64,000 nucleotides of DNA, from contig JAJHTX010000003.1 in the NCBI GenBank assembly GCA_032164295.1, forward strand, positions 3,534,001 through 3,598,000. The letters are read 5' to 3'. The stretch is from Inonotus obliquus. Lineage: Eukaryota; Basidiomycota; Agaricomycetes; Hymenochaetales; Hymenochaetaceae. Below are positions 38,712 to 47,953 of this stretch, in pieces. The position numbers were made by a program, and so were the translations under genes. Under the pieces are notes generated by a model. That model saw only the letters and a program-made list of their open reading frames with translations, was not told the DNA's origin and did not search any database. The stretch's first letter is position 1. Each line of letters starts with the position of its first letter.

Positions 38712-39728
38712 TTATGCTTCGTCATCTGTCGGCGCTAGATCGAATTCTTCTGTGTCATCGTGGGATCTCTTGCGACTATTGGATGTCTCGTCCTCGGGTT
38801 TCCGGGATTGTAGCTTCTGCGGATATTGATATACGTCCGTGAACCAGCTACTATCTTTAGGATGTAGTACTGCGCCTAGGGTGTATCTAAGGCGGTATTC
38901 CGCACTATTGAGTGCCTGGAGGTAGTCCTCGTCGTAAGGCCAACAAATAGATTGGTCTAGTTTGTCCGGAGGGTTCTCCCATAATCCTTCCGCTGCTTCT
39001 TTCGCTTTGTTGCGGCGTTCCGTTTCTTCGTTCTCGATCAGTTTCCACGCCTCTAAGTATGGTAAGTCTCGATGAGGTGTGTCCCATGGGATAGATCTTC
39101 CTGGTGCCTTTGTTCGTTCCCATGTTTGTCTAAGGATGTTGATCGTAGAATAGAAACGTCTCTTGAGTCGTGCATATTGAATTTGCTGCTGCGCGATGTA
39201 CTCGATGTAGTCGCGTTCTTTGGCTGTGATACAGTGGATAAGCGACCATCGCATGACCTTGTGTTCGAATGCTTCTGTGAGCTCGACTCGATATGCGCAG
39301 ATCCTTGTTGCTGCATAGAGTAATGCGACGCAATTGTTGGCTGTTTCCGTTTGTGACAACAGCAACGGTTGATACGATAGAATCGCTGTGCTGAGATCTA
39401 GAGCATATGCGATGTAAGCGTCGTCATTGAGTCTTCTCACTGAATTGTAAGCTTCTGTAGTCATGGCAAACCAAGATCCAAAGAATATCGGTGGCATTAG
39501 CAGCATATTGTATCCCATGCTGCGTTGATGTGCCATGCTGATCTTGTCCATGAAATCGTCGAAATATCTGCCGACGTTCGAGGGTATGATGTCATCCCAT
39601 AACATCTCGGTGTTCTCCCTGTCGTCTAGCTGTGGCCATTGATATTTGTCGGGTCGTGGCTGTATGTCGACTTCTGTGACATTGAGTTGCGCATGCTGTA
39701 CTTCTGCAAGTGTCTCGAGTAGTGGCAT
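38712..39728 (-). CDS. Accessory ORF downstream of Pol (338 aa)
   Basis: An ORF between the end of Pol and the membrane-anchored ORF, starting MPLLETLAEVQHAQLNVTEV. It looks globular and mostly helical (for example AYALDLSTAILSYQPLLLSQ and IEYIAQQQIQYARLKRRFY), with conserved-looking Trp and Cys residues. The C-terminus has a basic patch SRKRSHDD, possibly nuclear-localising, followed by an acidic end. No known domain recognised. Codon use and length make it a real coding region, not leftover sequence. Its place outside Gag-Pol suggests translation from a spliced or internal transcript. Confidence 0.6.
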   Translation of the reverse strand: MPLLETLAEVQHAQLNVTEVDIQPRPDKYQWPQLDDRENTEMLWDDIIPSNVGRYFDDFMDKISMAHQRSMGYNMLLMPPIFFGSWFAMTTEAYNSVRRLNDDAYIAYALDLSTAILSYQPLLLSQTETANNCVALLYAATRICAYRVELTEAFEHKVMRWSLIHCITAKERDYIEYIAQQQIQYARLKRRFYSTINILRQTWERTKAPGRSIPWDTPHRDLPYLEAWKLIENEETERRNKAKEAAEGLWENPPDKLDQSICWPYDEDYLQALNSAEYRLRYTLGAVLHPKDSSWFTDVYQYPQKLQSRKPEDETSNSRKRSHDDTEEFDLAPTDDEA

Positions 39729-40040
39729 TTCGAAATGTAGACTTGTTTCTTGTCGAATGAGAGTTGTTTCTGGCGTTGGTGCCGTTCATAGGTCGTTACT
39801 GCTTGTTCTTATAGCTTTGTGTCGTTACTGCGTATGACTGGGTGATCGGTCCAGTTGTTTTCGATATGACTTGACCTCTACTGCGTATACTGTGCCGCAG
39901 TGTCTCTCGTTCGTCCGTGACTGTTCATGACTTGTCGTGACTTCGTGAATTCTCAAGCATTGCTGCGAGAATGTCATCATCTGCTGCGATCTGCTGTGAT
40001 CAGCTGCGGATGAGTACTACTTGCTGTGCCGCAGTTATGC

Positions 40041-43000
40041 CTACTGCGGGCGTAGTCGTCTGCTGCTGCGCGTAGTCCTTCCTCGACTGCGCATGCTGCG
40101 TTGACTGTCTTCTGATACTGTGCTTTCGGTATCAGTATTACCTTCTGAGTCTGACGTCGATCCTTCTGATCCGTCGGAGGATTCTTCCGTGTCCTCGTGA
40201 CTCGTTTGTTTCCTATTCCGGCGCCTCGCGGATAACCATTGCGTAAGGTTCCGTGGCTTCTGCGCCTGAGGGTACTTCTTGTGGAAGTCCTCAACTAGCT
40301 TGTACGTGTGCTTCAGGTTCTCCAGCGGTTCCCATGTTGTTTCTGCATAGCCTTTCCATCTGACTAGGTATTGCACCTTGCTGCGCCGCAGTCTGGTATC
40401 TTGAACTGCTTCGACTTCGTATTCGGCTGCGCCTTCCACTTCTACTGGTGGTGGTTCCGTAAGTTGTTTACGTCCTGGGAATTCCTTCCGCTTGTATGGC
40501 TTCAATAGACTCGCATGAAATACTGGGTGAATTGCCATCGTTTCAGGAAGTTTCAGTCGAAATGAAACCTTCCCCACGGCCTTGTCGACTTTATAAGGCC
40601 CTGCCCATTTCATGGCTAGTTTCTTCGTCGGTTCGAGTCTTGCTAAGTTCTTCATATCCAACATCACTTCGTCTCCAGGTCGATAATCTGGTAGCTTCCC
40701 TCGATGTAAGTCTGCATATAACTTCATCGCTTCGTTAGCCTGCTTAATGCTTGCATAGGCTTGTCGCTGCGCTTGTTGAAGCTCCTCTCGGTAATCTTGT
40801 GCTTCTGGGACGTTGCTTTCGTCGTGACTGGCAAAGTCAGTTGTTGGATTCCATCCGTACAACGTGTAGAATGGTGATTGACGTGTTGCTGAATGCTGTC
40901 TGTTGTTATAGGCGAATTCTGCGAGATCCAAGTAATGTGCCCAATCTGTCTGTCGGTAGGACACATAGCAGCGTAAGTACTGTTCCATCGTTTGGTTCAG
41001 TCGCTCTGTTTGACCATCGGTTTGTGGGTGATACGCGGTGCTAGTTTTCCAATCGATTTCGAGGAGTCGGCAGAACTCCTTCAAAAACTGCGCCGTGAAG
41101 TTGCTTCCTCTGTCGGAGAGTACAACCTTTGGGGTCCCATAATGCTTGAAGATGTTTTGGATGAACATCTGTGCAATGCGTTTGGCATTCGGTACACCCG
41201 TCGTAGGGATGAACCTCCCCATCTTGGTAAGTCTATCCACAACAACCAATATGGTGTCATATCCCTCGGTACTGACTGGTAGGTCTGTAACCAGGTCACA
41301 GGAAATGGCTTCCCATGGCCTTTCAGGTGGGGATATCGGTTGAATCGGTGGCTCGCGATTTTGCCGAAGAGGCTTTGATCGCTGACATGCGTCGCAAGTT
41401 GTTACGTAGTCTCGGACGTCCGATCGAAGGTTTGGCCAATAGTATCGTCTCTCCAGAAGCTCAGTGGTTTTGGCTACTCCGGGATGGCCTGCAGTTGTGT
41501 GGTCATGGTGCCTTCGCATTAGTAGACTTCGTAGGTTGGCGTTCGGCGGGATCCATAACTTTCCATCTACATAACGAGTTCCATCCGTGTAGGTGTGGCT
41601 TCTGTCTTTCGTATTCCGTATGACGTTCCATTCGGTTTGTGCCTCCTTCGTCGCATAGTCCTTTCGAATAGTTCGAAGTATCGGGTCCGTGATCCTGACT
41701 GACGTAGTTTTCAACTCGTATAGTCCTGCGACTTCCGTTCGTTTCAACGTTTGCTGCTGTATGCGGTCTGCTGGTAGCATAGTGATTTTCTCTGTGTCTT
41801 TGCCGATTTCGTAATCGGTTCGCCTTGATAGTGCGTCGGCTTTGTTCTCCTTGCCTGGCCAATGTATCATCTTGAAGTTAAACTGGGACAGCTTTAGCAT
41901 CCATCGTTTCAGCTTCTCAGATAGGTTCTGTCCTGTCATGAACCATTGCAGGTTCTTATGATCCGTTCGAATGACAAAAGGATGTTTCGTTCCTTCGAGC
42001 AAGTGTCTCCATTCGTTGAGTGAATGAACAATTGCGAACATCTCCTTTTCGTGAACTGGCCAATTGAGTTGTGCTCCTGACAACTGCTTCGACATTGTGG
42101 CTAACGGTCGTAGTTCGCCCTTGTCGTCTTCTTGTTGGAGTAAAGCTCCGATCGCAAATTTCGATGCATCTGTCTCGAGGATGAATGGTTTATCGTGGTT
42201 CGGATAACCTAGCGTTATTTCCGTTTGAAACGCCTGCTTGATGTCCTCGAATGCTTGCTGACATTCAGTTGTCCATACGAACTTCCTATCCTTCTTGGTG
42301 AGTTCGTTAATTGGGTGTATGCGCTCTGCATAGTTCTTCACAAATCTTCGATAGAAGTTGCAAAATCCTTGGAACTTCCTGATTTCCCGTTTCGTCGTTG
42401 GTGTAGGCCATTCTGCGATTGCTTTGAGTTTGTACGGGTCCATTTGTACTCCCTTGTCGCCCACTATGAAGCCTAGGTAGTCTAGCTTCTTCTGTAGGAA
42501 ATGGCACTTCTCGATCTTCAAGTAGATATCGAGTTCTCGGCATTTCTTCAAGACTGCTCGTAGGAGTTTCCAGTGTTCCTCCTCAGTCTTTGCCTTTCCG
42601 ATGATGTCGTCCAGGTAGATAAGTATCTCCTGACTTCGTAGCCATTGCTCAAAGTTGTCGTTCATGAATCGTTGGAATATTGCGGGTGAGTTCTTCATTC
42701 CGAACATCATAACGAGTGGCTTGTAAATTGCGTTGCCGACTCGGAATGCCGCTTTCCATTCGTCTCCTTCCTTGATACGCAAGTTGTGGTATCCGGATCG
42801 CATGTCCAATGTGAAGAAGTAATTGTTGCCTGCCAACTTGTCTGGTAACCCATTCATGATTGGAATCGGGTACGGGTCTGGTATCGTGATTTGGTTTATC
42901 GCTCGATAGTCCGTTACGACTCTTGCCCCTCCGTCCTTCTTTCCAACAAAGAATACGGGTGATGCTACTGGGCATGGTTCGTGTGGTTCGACCTTGGTAA

Positions 43001-45455
43001 TCCATCCTTTCTTCATCAGCTCATCTACGTGGTTGTCCAGTGCTTCCTGTTCGACTGGCGTGAGCTTGATAATAGGTCGTGGTTTCGGTAACGGTTCCTT
43101 CTCATCGAGGTGTATGACCATGTCATACTTCGTGTGTCTTGGTAGTCGTCTTGCCCTGTCTGGATCGAATACGTCTGCATAATCTGCTATCTGCCTTGGT
43201 AGCAGTTTGCGCCAATCTCGTTTCTGCGTGTCTAGCAATCCCTCTGCTGCTGCTTTCTGCTGCGAGTATTGCTGCGCTACTGAGCTAACCTTGTTCAATG
43301 GTTGCTTCTCTTGGCGATGCTGTCGATTCGTATTTGGTGACCAATTTCGTTTGATCTCAAACATTTCTGCGAGATCCTCCTTCTGCAGTAAGGGTTTTGA
43401 TTTACCTCGAGCCTCGGTGGCGAGATACGCTATTCGTTGTTGAATAGGTGATGGTTCGTTGGTTACCATACGTTCGATATGCATTTCTTCTTGAGGTTGG
43501 GTTCCTCCTGGTTCTTGCAGTTCGTTCATAACTTCGTCTTGATCCGTGTGCTCCCACCTTGTTCTTTTCGGTGCGGGGCTCCGTGTTCGTGTACTTCCTG
43601 TACTATCGATAGACTGTCTTCGCCGATGTCCTAGTATCGGTTTGTCTTCGAATCGTTCCTTTCGTGGCATAATCCATGTGCCTTTCGGATCAAAGTTTCC
43701 TACGGCTTCTTCTCCTTCTCGAAGATAACCTTTCCAGTACTTGAATGTAGGGTCCTCCTTGACTACTCGTGGTTTCGTTGTCTTCCGTTCGACTGACGGT
43801 GACTCTTGTCTTCGCTTTCCTAGCGATGTCGTACTCGGTTGCAAGGGCTTATTGCGACTGCCTTGACTCTGTACTCGTGTGTCAGGTCTTTCTGCCTGTT
43901 CATTCCCGAATCTTGATATAGGCGATCTTGATTCGTCTTCGGGCCTTATTGGTACTGCCCAGTCCTGTCGAGTCTTATTGCCAATGCTCTGACTAGACTG
44001 CAAAGTCTTATTGGCGCTGCTTTGTCTTGGTGCGTTCGACGTTCGTTCACCTTCTGGCGTCCGTGCTCTCTTCCTTGGAGCATTGCTGAATTGACTTCCT
44101 GATCGTGGTCTAATTCTCGGTGGTGAAACGTTCCTTGTTTCGTTTCTCGTCGATCGGCTTTCACTTCGGTTTCTGCCTTCTCTAGGGTGGTCGTCCCTTT
44201 GCCTTTCCTTCGTGTTGAGGTCTGGCCTAATCCATATTCCACTATCGTTGTCGCTATCGCTGTCGGTTTCTGAGTTGTCAGATGAGCCGGATCCAGGGCT
44301 CTTCGTAGCTTTAGCTTTCGTCTTCCTGCCATAGGCTGTCTTGCGCGTAACAGGTGAGTTACTTTCCAACGGCAACGTCTTATTGGTACTGCGTTGACTG
44401 TTCAAGGGCTTTTTGCCAATGCCTTGTGTTTTCGGTCGTTGATCGTCTCGACTCTTCAAGGTCTTATTGCGACTGCCTTGTGCCTGCTTGGTCTTATTGC
44501 CACTGCCATGCTGCGATCGTTGATCTACTTGTGGAACCTTTCGTTTCTCTGTCTTGTATAGAGCTTTCGATGTCTTCGTGCCTTCGTCTTGGGTAATGGC
44601 TCTTTCATTCCCGTACCAGGATGGTCGCTCCTGACTAGTCGCCTCTCCTATTCGATTGGGCCTAGCTTTCCTTCGTTGTTCGCGATTACAACTGTTCTCC
44701 TGATCGTCTACCGATTTGCGCTTGTCGGTTACCAGATTTCCCTTTGGTCCGTTGACGCTTGGGTCGTTTCGTGTAGCCTTATTGCCATTGCTACTCTGGT
44801 TCGATCGTAAGGTCTTATTGACTCTGCCTTTCGTAGTCTTATTGCCATTGCTACCCCGCCGTTCGGTCTTATTGGTGCTGCCTGAACGCGGTGAGGGCTT
44901 ATTTGTTCTGCCTCTACGATTACGGTTTGTACTTTTCCGTTTTCGTTTCCGTTTCTTGCTTGTCGACTCTGCTCGAACGATACTGAGCTCGAATGGTATC
45001 GTTTGTCCGTTTCCTTCCATGACTTGTTCCTTCCAATCGATGATCGGGTTGGCCTTGCCCAAATAATCGATGCCTAGTATGATCTGATCTGTTCCCGTAT
45101 GTGCGACTGCCAGAGTTTGACCGATGGGCTTGATTCCGTCAAATATAAGTGCGTCCACTTCGTACTTGATTGCTCCTTTTCGGTTTGATGTTCCATCTGC
45201 ATTTCGCAACGGTCTAGGTTGTGATAGCGTTCGTCGTGGTAAGTCGTGCTTCCGTACTAACTCCGGATGAATAGTACTGCATGTTGCTCCTGAGTCGATA
45301 AGTGCTTTGACTGCTAAGGTTTGCGTTCCCACAAGAATCCTGATAGGCAATCTTGGGTGTAATGCATATGTCGGTAATCCTTTACTGTACATTTCTTCGC
45401 AATCCTTATTACCCTCTCGCTTCGCAGTCTTGAGCGGAGGTGCTAGTCTTTTCCC
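40041..45455 (-). CDS. pol: Pol polyprotein (PR-RT-RNase H-IN-chromodomain)
   Basis: The protein makes DNA from the element RNA and inserts it in the genome. The first ATG is at 45392 (1,783 aa from there). The frame is open upstream to the slippery site at 45449-45455, so it is probably made as a -1 fusion with Gag. From the ATG: aspartic protease (LIDSGATCSTIH, near residue 33); a ~500-residue Lys/Asn/Thr-rich linker full of NKT motifs; RT (FFTLDMRSGYHNL, then YLDD near 925); RNase H (ETDASKFAIGALLQ, near 1070); integrase zinc-binding region (HHDHTTAGHPG..CDACQRSK, near 1290) and catalytic core (CDLVTDLP, LSDRGSNFT, YHPQTDGQTERLNQ); chromodomain (VQYLVRWKGYAETTWEPLEN, near 1665); acidic/basic tail. 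No stop or frameshift is seen, so it may be active. Confidence 0.96.
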   Translation of the reverse strand, partial: GKRLAPPLKTAKREGNKDCEEMYSKGLPTYALHPRLPIRILVGTQTLAVKALIDSGATCSTIHPELVRKHDLPRRTLSQPRPLRNADGTSNRKGAIKYEVDALIFDGIKPIGQTLAVAHTGTDQIILGIDYLGKANPIIDWKEQVMEGNGQTIPFELSIVRAESTSKKRKRKRKSTNRNRRGRTNKPSPRSGSTNKTERRGSNGNKTTKGRVNKTLRSNQSSNGNKATRNDPSVNGPKGNLVTDKRKSVDDQENSCNREQRRKARPNRIGEATSQERPSWYGNERAITQDEGTKTSKALYKTEKRKVPQVDQRSQHGSGNKTKQAQGSRNKTLKSRDDQRPKTQGIGKKPLNSQRSTNKTLPLESNSPVTRKTAYGRKTKAKATKSPGSGSSDNSETDSDSDNDSGIWIRPDLNTKERQRDDHPREGRNRSESRSTRNETRNVSPPRIRPRSGSQFSNAPRKRARTPEGERTSNAPRQSSANKTLQSSQSIGNKTRQDWAVPIRPEDESRSPISRFGNEQAERPDTRVQSQGSRNKPLQPSTTSLGKRRQESPSVERKTTKPRVVKEDPTFKYWKGYLREGEEAVGNFDPKGTWIMPRKERFEDKPILGHRRRQSIDSTGSTRTRSPAPKRTRWEHTDQDEVMNELQEPGGTQPQEEMHIERMVTNEPSPIQQRIAYLATEARGKSKPLLQKEDLAEMFEIKRNWSPNTNRQHRQEKQPLNKVSSVAQQYSQQKAAAEGLLDTQKRDWRKLLPRQIADYADVFDPDRARRLPRHTKYDMVIHLDEKEPLPKPRPIIKLTPVEQEALDNHVDELMKKGWITKVEPHEPCPVASPVFFVGKKDGGARVVTDYRAINQITIPDPYPIPIMNGLPDKLAGNNYFFTLDMRSGYHNLRIKEGDEWKAAFRVGNAIYKPLVMMFGMKNSPAIFQRFMNDNFEQWLRSQEILIYLDDIIGKAKTEEEHWKLLRAVLKKCRELDIYLKIEKCHFLQKKLDYLGFIVGDKGVQMDPYKLKAIAEWPTPTTKREIRKFQGFCNFYRRFVKNYAERIHPINELTKKDRKFVWTTECQQAFEDIKQAFQTEITLGYPNHDKPFILETDASKFAIGALLQQEDDKGELRPLATMSKQLSGAQLNWPVHEKEMFAIVHSLNEWRHLLEGTKHPFVIRTDHKNLQWFMTGQNLSEKLKRWMLKLSQFNFKMIHWPGKENKADALSRRTDYEIGKDTEKITMLPADRIQQQTLKRTEVAGLYELKTTSVRITDPILRTIRKDYATKEAQTEWNVIRNTKDRSHTYTDGTRYVDGKLWIPPNANLRSLLMRRHHDHTTAGHPGVAKTTELLERRYYWPNLRSDVRDYVTTCDACQRSKPLRQNREPPIQPISPPERPWEAISCDLVTDLPVSTEGYDTILVVVDRLTKMGRFIPTTGVPNAKRIAQMFIQNIFKHYGTPKVVLSDRGSNFTAQFLKEFCRLLEIDWKTSTAYHPQTDGQTERLNQTMEQYLRCYVSYRQTDWAHYLDLAEFAYNNRQHSATRQSPFYTLYGWNPTTDFASHDESNVPEAQDYREELQQAQRQAYASIKQANEAMKLYADLHRGKLPDYRPGDEVMLDMKNLARLEPTKKLAMKWAGPYKVDKAVGKVSFRLKLPETMAIHPVFHASLLKPYKRKEFPGRKQLTEPPPVEVEGAAEYEVEAVQDTRLRRSKVQYLVRWKGYAETTWEPLENLKHTYKLVEDFHKKYPQAQKPRNLTQWLSARRRNRKQTSHEDTEESSDGSEGSTSDSEGNTDTESTVSEDSQRSMRSRGRTTRSSRRLRPQ

Positions 45456-46558
45456 TGACCTTGTGCCTTAGCCTTTCCTTTGTTAGGCTTCTGGTCGCGT
45501 GGTTTGGGATTGACGTTTCGCTTGTTCGTATGATCGTCGTCTTCTTCTTCCTCGGATTCGGCTTCTTGAATTCTCGCGTGCATGGTTCTTCTATTCTTCT
45601 TGTGATGCTTCGACGATCTTCCACGTGCTCCTTTAGACGTGTTTGGTCGACGATGTTGGCGGTGATTACCTAGTGCTCCTTTAGACGTAGGTGATCTTCT
45701 CGGTTCGGGGCATTTGCTTGCATAGTGACCCTGTCTTCCGCAATTGTAACATCCTGATGATCCCTTCTTCGGCAAGCCTCGGATTGCATCGATGTCCATT
45801 GCGTTCGGATCCCTTTCTAGTCTCGTAGGCTGCTCGTACCTCGGTTGTCCATGAAATGAATACCGTGGTTGATATGTTCCTTGCGTGAGCTGAGCCTTTG
45901 TCTTGTTCATGACTGCATATTGCTCCGTTATTGCCATCCATTCTTCATAACCGAATTTCGTGAATGCTTCCATGTCGTGTGCGAGTACGCGATTGATAAG
46001 CCATTGATCCAATCCTTTGATGTAGCAGTGCTTGATCGTATTCTCGTCCACTGTGCTTGCAATCTTCGTTCGTAGTTGCCTGAACGCGTGATTGTAACTC
46101 TCGATAGGTTTGCTGGCCTGTTTGATATTGAATATCTTGTTCAGGGCCTCGAGTTCTTGTGGAACGGTTTTGCCTGCTTTGGTACGAATGAATTGAATCA
46201 TATCCTTGAGTGATGCGAACATAGCGGTAGGAGGTTTCGCAACCGCTCCTGCTGCATCTACGACGGTAGGTAAGCTCTTGAGTGCTCCGGTGGTAGCGTC
46301 GAATGATACGGTGAGTTGCTTTTCGAGGAACCAATTGAATGCATCTCCCTCGATAGCTAGGAATAGCGCGTTCGCAATTTCCTTCTCGTCCTTAATTCCG
46401 TTTGACACTAATTTCGCCACACTCCTGTCTACCCATTGATCGATACTTTCGTCTCGTGCGCCTAGAAACTTTGGTAGTTTAATCGACAATCTTGCCATTC
46501 GACTAGTAAGCTCATTGATCCGAGCTTGTAGTTGATCTGGTGTTGGAGGTGTTGCCAT
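45443..46558 (-). CDS. gag: Gag with CCHC zinc knuckle (371 aa)
   Basis: Capsid/nucleocapsid protein of the Ty3 element, which packages its RNA. It starts MATPPTPDQLQARINEL. The capsid-like region has IKLPKFLGARDESIDQWVDR, ALFLAIEGDAFNWFLEKQ and SLKDMIQFIRTKAGKTVPQE with KPIESYNHAFRQLRTKI, the retrotransposon Gag pattern. The nucleocapsid knuckle is CYNCGRQGHYASKC (CX2CX4HX4C). The C-terminus is strongly basic with SKGAxG repeats and then an acidic run. The start overlaps the preceding ORF by 47 bases in another frame. The stop lies just past a -1 slippery site. Confidence 0.93.
   Translation of the reverse strand: MATPPTPDQLQARINELTSRMARLSIKLPKFLGARDESIDQWVDRSVAKLVSNGIKDEKEIANALFLAIEGDAFNWFLEKQLTVSFDATTGALKSLPTVVDAAGAVAKPPTAMFASLKDMIQFIRTKAGKTVPQELEALNKIFNIKQASKPIESYNHAFRQLRTKIASTVDENTIKHCYIKGLDQWLINRVLAHDMEAFTKFGYEEWMAITEQYAVMNKTKAQLTQGTYQPRYSFHGQPRYEQPTRLERDPNAMDIDAIRGLPKKGSSGCYNCGRQGHYASKCPEPRRSPTSKGALGNHRQHRRPNTSKGARGRSSKHHKKNRRTMHARIQEAESEEEEDDDHTNKRNVNPKPRDQKPNKGKAKAQGQGKD
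45449..45455 (-). promoter_or_regulatory. -1 slippery heptamer at gag-pol junction
   Basis: On the minus strand the gag frame reads CAG GGA AAA GAC TAG. The heptamer G GGA AAA fits the X XXY YYZ rule for -1 frameshifting, and the gag stop follows one codon later. The -1 frame from here (GGG AAA AGA CTA ...) is open without a stop into Pol at 45392 and on to 40041. A downstream RNA structure was not checked. Confidence 0.7.
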
Positions 46559-47393
46559 TGTCGGTGAATGCTACTACGCGAGGTGGTCTGATCGGTAATA
46601 GAGTTGTCTCGAATGTTTCAACGATTGGTACGCTTGTCTGTACGCCGCTTGATACTGTCGCGGGTTCTTCTTCCAATGTTAAGTTACGGATTCTTGTCAA
46701 GACTTCTTCGATCTGTTCACGTGGAATGAAGGTGAACTGTTCGATGTGCGTTTCGCCTGAGTCTATCGATTCGTTACTTTCCAATGACCTTTGGATTTCG
46801 TTGCGTGTTTCTTGAATGCGTTGAGTTGTTTCGATGTGTTGTCTCTGGATATTTCCGATTAACTCTGTGAGTTGTTGGTACTGGTCGTCGAGCTTCTTGT
46901 TCTGCTCTTCTAGCTGGTTTGTTCTATCAACGAGTCCGTTGATTAACGTTCGTTCGACGAAGAATCGATGTCTTGTCGATTGCTCGAATTCCTCGAGATC
47001 CTTGGCTAGTCCAGATACTGTAACTCCTTCTCCTGTAGCGGTTTGCTCTTCCTGGAGATTAGACCTCTGTAAGTTTGCTGGCGTGCTTCCTGCGATAACG
47101 TTGTCTTGGAGTCCTTCGACGGCTGCTATAATTCTTCTCGTTAAGAATTTGATTTCGTCGATTTCGATTTGACGTTGTTCCTCGTGGATCTCCAATAACT
47201 CTTGTCTGTTGTGTTGTGCGATCACTTGTCTTTCGAGTGTCGCAATCCTTGCTAGGGTTTCGTATTCCCTTGTCAACTCTCGTGCTTGTCTTGCGTTTCG
47301 ATTGTTGCCTCGACGTTCTGGCTGTTCTTGTGTGTCGTTGCGTGGACCTCTTGGTAGGTTGCTTCGACCGTTACTACGTCGTTGATGTTGCAT
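46512..47393 (-). CDS. Coiled-coil ORF upstream of Gag (293 aa)
   Basis: First ORF of the internal region, starting MQHQRRSNGRSNLPRGPRND. A basic N-terminus is followed by long coiled-coil helices (REYETLARIATLERQVIAQH, LVDRTNQLEEQNKKLDDQYQ, RIQETRNEIQRSLESNE) and a polar tail. It resembles neither capsid nor a known enzyme. It overlaps the gag start by 47 bases in the +1 frame relation. It could be an extra structural protein of the particle, or an N-terminal part split from Gag; there is no direct evidence. Confidence 0.6.
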   Translation of the reverse strand: MQHQRRSNGRSNLPRGPRNDTQEQPERRGNNRNARQARELTREYETLARIATLERQVIAQHNRQELLEIHEEQRQIEIDEIKFLTRRIIAAVEGLQDNVIAGSTPANLQRSNLQEEQTATGEGVTVSGLAKDLEEFEQSTRHRFFVERTLINGLVDRTNQLEEQNKKLDDQYQQLTELIGNIQRQHIETTQRIQETRNEIQRSLESNESIDSGETHIEQFTFIPREQIEEVLTRIRNLTLEEEPATVSSGVQTSVPIVETFETTLLPIRPPRVVAFTDNGNTSNTRSTTSSDQ

Positions 47394-47953
47394 ATATCGA
47401 TAAGCGAATTGGCTTCCTTAGTTGACTTCGTATCCTTCCTGGATAATGTTCTTCGTAGTCGTCAGATTCTTTTCTCCTCCTGTAAGCCCAGGTTTCCTTC
47501 TGAATCAATCTTCAACTAGCTACGAGTCAGTCGACTTCCGATGAAGGTGACTCTAGTAGACTTGTACTCGATTCGATGTGCGATGGGACACTTGATCGTA
47601 TATCGTATCGGTGATGATTTCACTGTAGCTCGACTACGTATGTAGGAACTGCAGGTAATGGTTCTTCGACGAGTGGCTGGCAATTACAACTGCTCGAGTC
47701 GAAGTTGGGTGAATACAACTGATACTCTTCCTGACTAACGTTTGCTACGCAAGCCCAGTAAAGAATAACAGTGGCTAATTTGATAATGATGTGAGTAATT
47801 TGTAGAACGGTAGTGACGTGCACCTTTCACTAGCGTTAGACGCTGTTGGTTATTACACTCCCAATTGCGAGTGGATCTTCCTTTCTTCGTATGTTAGAAA
47901 GCGATAACACTGATCTACTGAGATTCCCGAAGGAGATCTTTCTTTCGATCGAA

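Noticed and set aside
40496..45066. Plus-strand frames inside the pol region
   Set aside because: They are antisense shadows of the 1,783-codon Pol frame and show no domain.
47900..47953. tRNA primer-binding site next to the 5' LTR
   Set aside because: The sense sequence after the LTR starts TTCGATCGAAAG with no TGG-type complement to a tRNA 3' end that I could match; self-priming or another primer is possible but unsupported.
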